A stretch of 64,000 bases of DNA, from assembly GCF_001640805.2 (NCBI RefSeq), contig NC_066833.1, positions 13,596,183-13,660,182 of the forward strand, read 5' to 3'. The notes under the pieces were generated by a model that was given only the letters and a program-made list of their open reading frames with translations, made no database searches and was not told the origin of the DNA. The stretch is from Lates calcarifer (lineage: Eukaryota; Chordata; Actinopteri; Centropomidae). A program made the translations under genes and the position numbers. Below, in pieces: positions 11,663 to 23,300 of the stretch; within the stretch, counting starts at the first letter, position 1; every line of letters starts with the position of its first letter.

Positions 11663-14600
11663 ATGACGATGGCGTCCCAGTGCACGGAGCAAGCCGTGCA
11701 CGAGTTCCTGATGGAGAGAGGAGGGAGGGTCCAACAGATGGAGCTGATCGATCATTTCCTATCAGTTCTCGGGGAAAATGACCAGTCGAAGGAAGGGGTG
11801 GATCGTGAGGCGTTGAAACGCGTTGTGGACAACGTGGGTTTCGTGAAGGTGGAAAACGGTGTGAAATTTGTTTGTTTAAAGATTGAGGGCAGAGCGGAGT
11901 CGGTGATGTGTGCGGACGCAGACGGCTACGATCAAGCGGAGTGCAATGGTAATATCCAGGAGACACTGGACAACAATGTCAACGGCAACCCTGACAACGG
12001 AGACCAAACAGGTGAGGGAAGATGCAGCCTTTTGTGTCTTGTTCATTTGACTTAACCCCCTGTTTTGTACATGATTTGTTTGTTTATATTATGCTCTCTA
12101 CACATCTAAACAAGGTTATGTTTATATTTGTGTATCTGTATCTCTACTTATTTATTAATTTGGTTAGGGTTGCGTTTTCTCCTAACCAGCTGATTAACAC
12201 CATCAGGTGTCAAGGTTTGGCCATTGCTCTGCACAGGTTCAGACTAAAGCTGCTATGATTAACATCTGTGCAGGATACAGAGGATTTTGGGTAAAGATTA
12301 TGCAACAACCTGTTAATTTCTACATGTAATCAACTGACTGCATCTTACATTATCAGAGCTGAATGACAATGATGTTCAATGGTTTCACAGGAGTACCCAG
12401 CCCACTTGGTGCAGTCCTTGACAATGACAAACAGTCAAATGGCAATAAGCAACCCACAACCCCCTCCCAGAATAAGGCCAACACGGGGACACCTACCTCT
12501 AGTGGAGGAGGGGAGGTGAAGCTGAGGGATAGGAGGAGGCGAGAGTCAGCCCCAGTTATCGGGATGCCAGATCTGGACCAGGCTCACCCTGGATGGTCCC
12601 ACAGCCAGCAGGTGAGAGGGGCACGTAGGGTGTCCAGAGGCTCCCAGCGCGCCATTCTGACCAGCTGCCTATCTGAAGACAGCGCACTGGAGGGGCTGGA
12701 CCCTATCGGAGATATCAACACGCCCAAGGGAAGTCGCAGGAACTTCATAGAGCTGATGATGAGTAGTTCTCCTCAGGTATGAAACTGCATGAAAAAAGCT
12801 TTTAAATAGGTTATTATTGTTATTAATTATAATTTTATTCTCAGCTTTACAAAGCTCTCTAGCAGTCAAAACAAGTAACAATATAAGCATGTAAGTCTGT
12901 TTATAAATGTATGGGCTTGAACCTTTAGGGAGAATGACTTATTTCGATGTAACGGAAAAATGCTGCTGCACTTCTTTCATTTGTTCCAAACTTTGAACCA
13001 GGTTATACTCTTGACCACACCTAAAGCAACAATGTCATGTCAGGTGTTTCACCTTTGGGTGTGCTCCAGAACATGAATGGCAGGCAGCTGTCCATAGCTG
13101 AAACTGAGCAGGTTCCCCTGCCTTTGCCACCGTGTAAGTGGCAGCGCGGCCAACAGCACAACCTTTGACTGCAGATGGACGCCATTTTGGGTGTGATCAT
13201 AAATGCAATATGCATGACACATAATTCCACAGAAGCAGATGTCTGTGTTATGTAACTCAGTGATTTGACACATGGTGATGTAATCTAGCTTGCCGTTACT
13301 CTTAAGCAGGTTGACCTGTGAGCTTCTTTTAATGATCATCAAAACGCAACGACTGACGTAATATATGATTTAAAAACAGATTTGTTGTTTCTCAAAAATG
13401 GGTTAATGGCTTTATTTATGATACTGCTGAGATCCTGTGAAGAACCACTCAGGCAGTGTAGTGGTAAACAACTTTTCTAAAGAACTACTGTATTATCTGG
13501 TGTGACACAAAACTACTTATGTAAAGTGTGCTCCTCTCTCATGTTCGTCTTTTTGCAGGTTCGGAGGTCTCTCATCAACCGTGGCTCACGCCTCCGGGAC
13601 TCAGTGAGGAGTGATGGCGATTCGGCATCACTCCTCTCCTCAGCCACTGATGAAGACTGTGCCTCAGTTACCCTGGACCCACTGGAGCACGAGTGGATGC
13701 TGTGCGCCTCAGACGGCCTATGGGAAAGCCTGCAGGCCCTGCTGTCTGTCGAGCCCAGCCTGGTGGCCAAGAGAGACTTTGTCACTGGCTTCACCTGTCT
13801 GCACTGGGCAGCTAAACAAGGCAAAGCTGAGCTGCTCTCCCAGCTGCTGGCCTTTGCCAAGGAGAATGCTATACCTGTGAATGTAAATGTGAGATCGAGT
13901 GCTGGATACACACCGCTACACCTGGCAGCCATGCATGGACACACACAGGTGGGTTGCAGCGACAGTGGTGTTAGTGGGGTGTCATGTGTCATCTGCTCAG
14001 TGAAGCAGCAGATGATTACCTACACTCTGTCTGCTCCAGCTTTTAGAGGTCTTCTTCAAAACATAGTAAATGACCCAGAAAAAGAAAGAAATAACTTAAT
14101 TTTACTTAATTTAATCTCTTGTTATTATTATTAATGCAAAGCACAACCAATTGAAAGGATGTGTCTGATAATGAATGTGACAATCTTAGAACCTGAGCCT
14201 AAGAAATGGATCCCTAAATGCATTTTGTCTACTGTTCTTTTTTGGCTCCAAAAATAAAATCCAAACATCTACACAGACACTTTGTCAGAGAAGACAACTA
14301 GTGCATTAATGTCAACATGCTTGATCAAAGGTGATACATGTAAGTTTTCGCTATCGCTACATTGCCAACAGTAGCTATAACTGCAGTTTACTGAGCAGTC
14401 TAGAAGAAGCATTGCAAGTTTAGCATCAAACTTCATTCCTTTACTCACCTAAAGCTGTCTCCAGCGGAGGAAAGCACTGCCAGTGTTAACTCTTGTTTTG
14501 CTACTATTTCTATCACTTTTCTTCAACTGAGGTTAGCGTGCTAACCAGCTAGCCCAGACCCTTCCCATCTCATAATACCACTTTGTGAGCATGAGAAGAA

Positions 14601-15345
14601 GTAGTGCTGTCCAGAGAGCATATTCTAATCTTCTGTCTTGAATGAAGGCTAAAGCTCCTGCTAAGTAAAAAGCTGTTAATGCTAACATTGTCTATTTAGC
14701 ATTTGCTAAAACTTACACATAGTACCTTTAATTATTTTTTACATTTTAATATATTTTTCAGCTGACAATCACAAATGTACAGTATTACTATTAGACAAAT
14801 CTAAGCCAATGAGGCACCAGTAAATTCTACGTAAAATTTCAGTGCCTGAATTTTATGTGATGTGCTGTGGTTGACAGGTGGTTCGAGTATTGCTGTCAGA
14901 CTGGGAGGCAGACCCTGAGGCTCGAGACTACAGTGGGAGGCGAGCCATCCAGTACCTTCCCCCACCGCTGGCTGCTGACCTGCAGGAAGAGGGAGTGGTC
15001 ACTTCACCGGGCGCCGAGTCGGACAGCGAAAACGCTAACGGCAGCAGCAGTGGAGGAGGGCGCGGCTGGAGGTTTCCTAGAGTTCTCCAGGGCAACCTGA
15101 ACCCACTACGGCTGCTGAACCCACCGGCTGAGGCAGCAGAGGATGCAGTTGGGACAGGGAAGACTAAAGGAGGCATGCAGAGGAAGTCGTCTCTCAGTCG
15201 TCTGAATGCCCGGCTGCACCGAGGGCGCCACCGTGCCCAGATCATCCATAGCGCCTCTTTTAGGGACACGGGGGAGGTGGGAAGAGGAGAGGAGCTCCCT
15301 AGCAGTCCTCTCCGAACCCGACCACTGTCCAACCTGTTTGGATGA
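11663..15345 (+). CDS. sowahc: Sosondowah ankyrin repeat protein, SOWAHC-type, four coding exons
   Basis: Exons are 11663-12011, 12391-12776, 13559-13948 and 14878-15345, joined in phases 1, 0 and 0. They give about 530 residues, close to human SOWAHC (about 525). A second ATG at 11669 (MASQ) has the stronger Kozak context and may be the true start. The N-terminal SOWAH domain is at about residues 3-80 (AVHEFLMERGGRV ... NGVKFVCLK). A low-complexity basic linker follows, with RDRRRRESAP. Ankyrin repeats begin with EHEWMLCASDG at about 289-298, then GFTCLHWAAKQGK at about 322 and GYTPLHLAAMHGH at about 361. The third repeat is split by the last intron. The C-terminus RPLSNLFG resembles the family end. 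The biochemical role of SOWAHC is not established, so it is presumably a protein-protein scaffold. The paralogue call rests mainly on its place next to septin10. Confidence 0.88.
12777..13558 (+). other. sowahc intron 2
   Basis: This is a GT-AG intron of 782 bp between codons for SSPQ and VRRS. It is unique-looking sequence, and I see no embedded gene or clear mobile element. Intron 1 is 12012-12390 and also appears plain. Confidence 0.6.
13949..14877 (+). other. sowahc intron 3, with a probable dispersed repeat
   Basis: This intron interrupts the third ankyrin repeat (HTQ | VVRVLLSD). The central part, about 14330-14710, contains strings such as 'ttcgctatcgctacattgcc' and 'gttagcgtgctaaccagcta'. 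I associate these with an interspersed teleost repeat. I could not find terminal repeats that define its edges, so the repeat call is weak. Confidence 0.35.
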
Positions 15346-18300
15346 AGTCACACCAGTCTGAACCAGAGATATAGATATTTACACCAGTTTGACAAGTTTT
15401 GATTTACAGGATAAAGTTTATTCACTTTTATAAGCTGACAGGTCAGATCTTTTTATAACCAAAACTAATAGTTCACATCCTAATACACCATGTCAAGCTG
15501 TTTTTAAAGTTTTATTATTACAGGATTTGAAATGAAAAATCTCAAATGTATGATTTTCTAAACAAATGTAACTTATTTTTGTTTCTATTGCAGTTTTTAG
15601 ACTTAAGTTGACCACTAACTGGAGAACACTGTTTAGATAGAATTTTTGTTTTAATTTGTTTTTGTTTGTTTGTTTGTTTTGTTTGTTTTGTTTATTTGTT
15701 TTTTGCCATGACAATTCATTGATTTAAACCTGATTCACTGCTCTGTGAATTGCTTCTGAAGTTTTGAAGTTGAATTTTTGTGTTAGTGGGTTTTTCTACA
15801 CTTTTTTCAGGCTCTGCTTCAGCGCAGGTAACATACATTACACCATTTTTTTTAGTTCTATACCTTTCACTGGGACAATGTTCACACAAATGCAAAAGCA
15901 ACAGGAGGGATTGTTTTGGGTTTTCACTTTAGTTTTGACTCACAGTGGTGAGGAATTTGAGAACAGCACTTGGTTTGATTCCACCAAGATATCCGAAATC
16001 ATGTTTTTGTTTGCAGAGTGAAGTAATATATTTCTAGAACTCATTTTATATATTTCATATACTATATTCTTTGATTGGATGGTGCTGAATATTTTTTTAA
16101 TTTTCAAGTAGCAGATTTTGATTTTCAAACTGACAAATCTCGTCTGTCCAAACAACCATGTACAGTCAGTATGTTTGCACTTGTCACTTTGAAGATGGTA
16201 CGTGATAATATAAGGAAACTGCATAAACTAAACTATGTTTTTGGTCCTAGTTAATACTCACATGTTAATATTGTATACACACAATAAGCAGGCCATCACA
16301 TTGTTACACCTTTACATGTATAATCTACTGCATATATAAATGTACAAATGAGATACTGTAATTTTTCTACACCCTTCACTTATCTTGATCAATAGTTGGT
16401 GAGAGTTAGTTTGGTCACAGTGATAGGCTGCCATGGCTTTAGTCAGATCTAATTACTTATATAAAGACTGATCAGTGACACAGAATAGGTGTTTCAAAGG
16501 GTGGAGGCACAGGGAAAGCTAACAATGTTTCTATACCTTTTTATACTGACCGTACCTCAAATCCTCTGAGCCTGGTTCAGTTATTGTTACATTGCTTATA
16601 TGGGGGGCGGGTTAAGTGGTGTAGGTTTCTGAAGGTCAGTTGCTGTGTTTTTACAGTGTTTTCAGATATTTAATTCTGACTATTTTCATTCCAAAAACTA
16701 TTCTTAAATAATGGCACAGATTCACTGTTTCATGCAGAATTTACATTTGAACAATACCCAGGGAACAGATGCATAATGTAAATGAGAATCAGTTCAGGTT
16801 AAGGTCTAGCAACCATGGAGAGACACCCACTGATCAGACAGACAGACAGACAGTCAATATACAATAAAAATACTGCGTCATATGATGTTGAATATAAGAT
16901 CTATATTGTCCCCATGTATCGGTCTGACTTTGCATGCACACAATCATTTGCTCATTAATAGTGTCTGTGTCATCTGTGAATGTTAAAGAGTCCAGATCCG
17001 AATATGCTGTATGTTTAGCCAAGGAGCACATTGACTTTTTTACTGATTTCCCAAATATGTGAACCTTATTTACTCAATGACACTTCCCAGATTTCATGAA
17101 TGTTCCCTTTGTAGCATTTGTACTCAAATCATAGGGCTTCATGTAATTGTATGGTTAACACTTTTGACGTAGAAACTTGTTATACAGATGTACTTTGACA
17201 TCAATTTTTTCACCTGCATGAATTGGGGAAATGTAAATGCTGTGTTATTTTTATTTCTATAAGTCATTGTGTCTTTCTTCTTTGGAAAATACTGTGAAGT
17301 TATGATGTGGTGTGAAAGCAGTAACACCACTGTCATTTTTCTCTTTATGTCTCATCCTTAAATATTATAAAGCAATAATTATTTGTGTAAAACTGGACTC
17401 GGTGCTCTCTTCTGTTCAAATCAATGCTCAGTAAGTAGATTATTTATAGATTATGTAGTAGATATTCATTTTAATGTCAGAATAGCAAATCAAAACACAA
17501 ATTTTGGTGGGGGCATCCAACCGGAATGCACAAAAGCTCCAAATGAAGCACACTGCTTCATCTGCCATTCCTGCTGACACTGTGGGATTGTTCTTGTCTG
17601 GTGGTGCTGAATAATTGATGAGCTGATGACCCTCTCTGCCAGCTTTAGTACTGCGTTTACAGCATATCCTCAGCTTCCTGTCCACAAGCTCCCCATGTGT
17701 CACTGGACCCGAAAAATTCACAGCCAGTCCTTGTTCTGCATGTCAGGTGTGTGTGTGTGTGTGTGTGTGTACCCGTCTATTGTTACAAGGACCAAAAGTC
17801 CTCTAAAGATGTGACTGAATGATCTGAACTGACCTCTCTACATTGGCTACTCTGGTCTAGTTTCACTTATTTAATGCAAATTCACAACAATGTAAATTGC
17901 AGATATAGGTTAGGTTATAAGGTTATAAGTGACAGTGGGTGTGTAGGTGAGCTTGTTATCCTTGCCATGCCACTGAGGATAAGAGGCATAAACACAAAAA
18001 GCAGAGGATGTTGATATTCATAAGCCATCATATGTGTAAGAGGGATAGGGTACATTTCCAGTTGGTGTACTCAGCGCCTGTGACAGGATAGATAACTACA
18101 GTCCTGACAATCCTCTTGTGGCACTTAGGTTCTCCTAGCTCCATGTCTGGGCCTGTTCCCTACTTCATGTTTACCAGAACTAATCAACCATATAAAAGCA
18201 GGATTACATATAAACAGTCATTTCATACTACAAATGTGTTGCTTGTGTAAATGTTAACACTGTAGAGTCTGAGTCTGCTCTTTTGATCTTCTCTAATCTC

Positions 18301-19309
18301 TGTTATTTGCCCTTATCTACTAGTCAAAAAAGATTTACAGAGGTCAGCAAAGGGATGATTTTTCCTCAGCCTGTAGATTCCAGAGTTGCCTTAGGCTGTC
18401 TATCTGTTAGATGACTGCTGATCTGGACAGAGCAGAGAGCCTGTCTGACTGCAGCTACTGACCTACATACACAGTGAAGGGAGAAATGCCTATTATGTAA
18501 ATTCCTCTGCCATCTTTTCAGGGAAACTGTGCCAACTTTTTTGCCTGGGGCCTCCACTGTTGGACTATTCCATGTCCAATCTATGCGCATCTTTCAGTCT
18601 CTCCCCAAATAGTTACCACAGTGATGATGACATTCATTCAACAGTGCCAAATAGGCATCAAGAAAGTAACAAATGTGCACTGCTGGATGTTGTTTTGTCT
18701 CATGGCATACAGTGCCAATTTAAAGTATTCAACCCCCCTCAGAGGTTTTCATGTTTTATTGTTTTACCATATTGGATCAAAGTGGATTTATTGTGGCTCT
18801 TTTGATCCACAAGAGACCCCTTAATAACAAACTGAAAACAGATAAATACAAAGTTATCTAAATCAGTTATAAATATTAAGTACAAAATACTTGTTTGCTT
18901 GTTTATACTTGTTTATACCACTATCAAATGAAATCCCTTGACTACACATAGATTATTTTCATTTAACTAGTTATTTAACTGTAAAACCAACCACCTGGTT
19001 AACTGATGACTGTGGTGTGCCATATCAAACGGAATGAATACTTATGCAAACACAGCATTTTTACTTTAAATTAATTTAGTTGACTTTGTAGAAATCTTTT
19101 TTTTTACCTAGATACAGGTTTTTTCCTGTTGTTCAGTGTCAGAAAACCACATCACCACATGATTCAATGTTGTTAAACAATGTAATAGACACACTTCCAA
19201 ACTTCTTAACGGATAAGTATAGATAATGATTTTTTTTTAATATCATTTAAACATTTTTCGTATTTCCACATGGTGTCGCTGTTTAAAAATAACGCCACCT
19301 CAATGCTGC
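15346..19309. other. sowahc 3' UTR and sowahc-akap17a intergenic region
   Basis: The first 1-1.6 kb after the sowahc stop is AT-rich and probably 3' UTR. A TTTG-repeat tract lies at about 15653-15704. A possible AATAAA poly(A) signal is at 16863-16868, next to an (AGAC)n tract at about 16839-16854. A TG microsatellite is at about 17746-17770. A Tc1-like fossil fragment is listed separately. No conserved coding sequence is visible. Confidence 0.5.
18709..19130 (+). mobile_element. Degraded Tc1-like element fragment
   Basis: The start 'tacagtgccaatttaaagta' followed by 'ttcaacccccctcag' is the terminal sequence of a common fish Tc1/mariner-type family. Internal strings 'gttttcatgttttattgttt' and 'gaatacttatgcaaac' are also typical of it. 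No transposase frame remains and I could not find a clear right terminus, so the right border is approximate. Confidence 0.55.
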
Positions 19310-19455
19310 TGTTTGTGCAGGTCAAAGTTCACTGCATGCGGAAGTGGCATGTAGTTGGTGTTTTTCCTATCATTTCTCCGACGTTGTGTGGTTCTCTGTA
19401 AATCAATACAAGAAGTTTGTTGAATTTTTTTAAGCAGGAGGCTAACTTTTGTTAG
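19310..19455 (+). promoter_or_regulatory. akap17a: Probable akap17a promoter and 5' noncoding exon
   Basis: A CGGAAGTG motif at 19339-19346 matches the ETS/GABPA class often found at housekeeping transcription starts. About 100 bp downstream is a good splice donor, TTAG|GTATGT, with the exon end at 19455. The first coding exon has an acceptor at 20370 (ttcatgcag), which lies 5' of the ATG at 20394. This implies at least one upstream noncoding exon, and this segment is the best candidate. The start site is inferred. Confidence 0.45.
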
Positions 19456-20370
19456 GTATGTCTTGGTTATATTTATCGTGATGCCTGACGTTAGAATAAT
19501 GTCATGTTAAAGTAGTCGGACGTTGTTTAAAAGCTGTACCAATAGAGTTACACAGCACTTCAAGCTAACTAGCTTGCAACTAGCTGGAAATAACCAATAC
19601 CACGTTTGCTGCTGTAATTGACCAAACCTGTCTTCACATTTTTGCTAACGTTTTGTCCAGTATGGTCTATTAAGTAATAACATTAGTTATTTGATACTTT
19701 AAACAGCCATCGAGGTTATCCCTCAGCATCACGTTTACAGCTATCGTTACATTAGTAACGCTACACTCACAGTGTGGTAGCGCTTAGTAACGGCGGGTTA
19801 ACAAACCACAAACACCGCCGTAGCCATGATGGTGTTTTAGTACTATCATGACGATGTAATGTAATAACTTTAAAACCAGTTACGTTGACTAGATAACTTA
19901 GCTGTGTGAAGCTTGAAGGTATGGTGTGAAAAGCATTATCTTAAGTTAAATTTCATAAATAAATCCGTCGATAGTTTTTTAGCTTACGTCTAGCAAATGC
20001 TAACATCTGTATAAATAAAAACAACAGACGAATACTTGTTCCTTATGTTCGGCTTTCTGAATTAGATGTGAGTTATTAAAGGGAGGCAGCAATGTTTTCT
20101 TAGCGATTTCATTAATTTTGTACAAGGATTGTGTGTTTGCAACAGTGCAGACATTAAATCTTTAGCTTGTTGTGTCTGGCTTGGAGATCTCCGCAGAATA
20201 TCGCAGGAAGAGGGCAGTTTGAATCATAACCTTGAATTTGTAAACCACTATTTCTTTCGTTTTCATTTTTAATATAATGGTAGATGACTATGACTAGTAC
20301 TAAAATATGGGTTAGTTCAAGAAAGGCAAACATGTACTAAAAGTCTTAACTGTTTCTCCGAACTTCATGC
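19456..20370 (+). other. akap17a intron 1 (5' UTR intron)
   Basis: This segment is inferred from the donor at 19455 and the acceptor just before 20371. It is AT-rich, with no repeat or gene that I can define. The other long akap17a introns are 20721-21079, 21771-22941, 23091-23607 and 23849-24279. Nothing notable was seen in them. Confidence 0.45.
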
Positions 20371-20393
20371 AGCTTCCTCACCTGTCTGCACCA

Positions 20394-23300
20394 ATGACCA
20401 CCATCGTCCATGATACAACAGAGGCAGTGTGCCTCTCCACCGAATACAACCTGTACCTCAAGCCCATTGCCAAAATGACTGTCAGTGTGGCACTGCCCCA
20501 GCTTAAGCTACCTGGCAAGAGCATCTCCAACTGGGAGGTAATGGAGAGGGTAAAGGCCATGGTAGCTCCAGAGCAGTTTTCAGCCCTGCGAATATCTAAG
20601 AGCACCATGGATTTCATCCGCTTTGAGGGAGAGGTGGAAAACAAGACAGTGGTCAAGAGCCTACTGGGTCGTCTAGATGGGAAGAGCATTAAACTCAGTG
20701 GATTTACTGATGTACTGAAGGTAAGGGTGACATTATAGTGTCACGTTTATTTGCGGCGTCTGTAACTGGTACTTCCTTCATTACTTTGGAGGCTGAAGTA
20801 TGTGGTGCAGTTGAGTTGCACTGTATTATTCTGGCGGGTGTTTCTAATATTTTGCCCATCTCATTTATAACAATGAAAGACTAAGTATTAGCAACAATTC
20901 TCATTGATATACAGTACAAGTACACAGCATCATAAACTTCTGCCTCTAAAATTAACATATTTATTTAAACCTTGGTTTACTGCAGGACTGTTGTATTAAC
21001 CTGCATTCGTTTAGCTAGGTTTATGTAACTAACTTGCAGCTGAGTGTACAACAACGCATTTGTCCCTCTCTCCTCTCAGGTTCGCGCAGTAGAGAATAAG
21101 GTGGACTTCCCTACACGTCACGACTGGGACTCATTTTTTCGCGACGCCAAGGACATGAATGAGACACTGCCAGGGGAGAGACCTGACACTATCCACCTGG
21201 AGGGGCTTCCTTGCCGCTGGTTCAGCCAGAAGGACAGCCCATACCCAGACCGGCCTTCTGAAGAGGTCCTCACTGCTGTTTTCCAGATCTTTGGCAAGGT
21301 GGTTTATATTTTTATATTTCGGCCTAATTAAGCATAAGCAAGGCTGGTATAACAGAATATGTGTATACATTTTGTAATCATTAAAGGTGACATTACTCTA
21401 AGTGACATAATAAGGGATGTGGAAAATCAGGGCCATATAGAGCTGCAATCCCCCCTCAAACTGGCTGAAGATTTTTTTTTCACTCCCAACAATCAGATTC
21501 TGTTGATTGTGGGTCCTGTTGGGTTAATTGTAGGTGTTTTAACTGTTTTAATTGTAGGTGCGAAATGTTGACATCCCCATGTTGGACCCATACAGAGAGG
21601 AAATGCTGGACAAGAACTTCAGTACATTCAGCTTTGGGGGCCATCTGAACTTTGAGGCTTATGTCCAGTACCAGGAATACTGTGGCTTCACCAAGGCCAT
21701 GGACACTCTGCGTGGCATGAAGCTGATGCTCAAAGGAGACGATGGAAAGGCAGTGGCTTGCAACATCAAGGTACTGCAGGCTAAAGAAAAAATTTAAGAG
21801 TTTAAATAATCATTAAGATGTGTAAGGACACTTCATTTTTTACAGTCAGGCTAAGAATGAACAAGGCTTTGTGCTTCCTTGTTGCTGATCACATGTTGAA
21901 TTGTTGACATAGTTTAGAGCTAATACAGTGCAGGAGAGGAGTGGAGCTGTACTTGTAGCTTTGTCACTGGAAAAGTTGGCCCTCATTCATTTCATTGAAA
22001 CCCCTGTGTTAACACAGAGCAGCAGCAATGCAATCAAACACAGTTGAGAAGATGGAGATAAAATGATTGTCCCTGACTTTCCACTGTTGTAATGTCATTC
22101 CTTATCCCCACAAACCCATGGATGTATTTCTCAATATCAGCTCCACAGATCCTATTTCATTTTCTCACCAATACCTGCAGCTGCCTGCCCCCACCTACGC
22201 AGGTCTTTGCAATTGTTTTTCAACACGTTATTATTTTTAGTCTCAATGATCACTATGGGCATATCAGAGATCTGCGTGTTGCTGTTTTGTGTGTGGAGCC
22301 ACCAGTGAAGTGCTGAAGTTTTGCAACAAGATTGTGTTGTTCAAAGTCACACAGCAGCTTTAAGACCTTTTAGTGGAATGGGAATTAAATCTGCATTGTC
22401 ATTATTTTCAAAGGTAATAAGGTTAGAGGAGAGCAAGGGCTCTTAATCTACAAAATAAAGCCTCACTGCGAAATCTAAATCAGGGTTGAAGAAGCAAAGG
22501 AGGGTCTGTATAAAAGAAATGACAAGCAAAATAAGATTTTGTAAGTTTTTTCTACTGTTAAATTGCATAAATACAGAAAGAGAAGGCTTCTTATAATTTC
22601 AGCAGCTCTTGTCTGAGCATGAGGAGTTTTATCTAGCTTGCATATGACATGACCCAGCCTGATCAACACTGCACTGAGTCGGTTTTACCCAAGGCACTGT
22701 GGTAATCAACAGGAAAACTATAAAACTGTGGATTACAATATCAATATCATGCTGTGGTAATTGACATTTTCTACCATCTGTTCTTCACTGGAAGCCATGA
22801 TCTACCATGCCAGAAGAGCCTAAACCCTCTAGAGTACCCATTTGTTGGAAATATAAGAAAGTATGAATCTGACTAACTTTTTGAAAGAGAGATTCTTCTA
22901 AAAAACATATTTTTGTGTTCATATTATTGTGTTTTCTCCAGGTGTCCTTTGACACCAGCAAGCACCTGAGTGAGTCAGCTCTGAAGAGGAGGAGCCTGGA
23001 GAGGATGAAGTTGCAGGAGCTGGAGAGGCAGAGAGAGGAGCAGAAACGACGAGAGAAGGAGGAAGAAGAGCGCCGTAAGGAGGAAGAGAGGTATGATGGG
23101 AACCAAAGAGCAATGGAAAGCTTGTTTATAATGAAAAAGAACCCCAGAAGATTTATGTAACTGTGTGAGACAGGGTGGCAACTTTCAGCTCACGGTATTG
23201 TACTACTGGATTCATATTTTATGGGAAAGACATTAAATGAAAATAGTGGTAAAAACTTGGAACTGAAGTATCATTCACTTTGGCTAGCAGATAGCAAATA

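Noticed and set aside
14867..15100. Plus-strand frame overlapping sowahc exon 4
   Set aside because: It is in the wrong frame relative to the conserved ankyrin repeat and starts before the acceptor. It is a shadow of sowahc.
20367..20393. Upstream in-frame ATG for akap17a
   Set aside because: It overlaps the splice acceptor ttcatgcag, so it would not be in the mature mRNA. The conserved protein starts at 20394.
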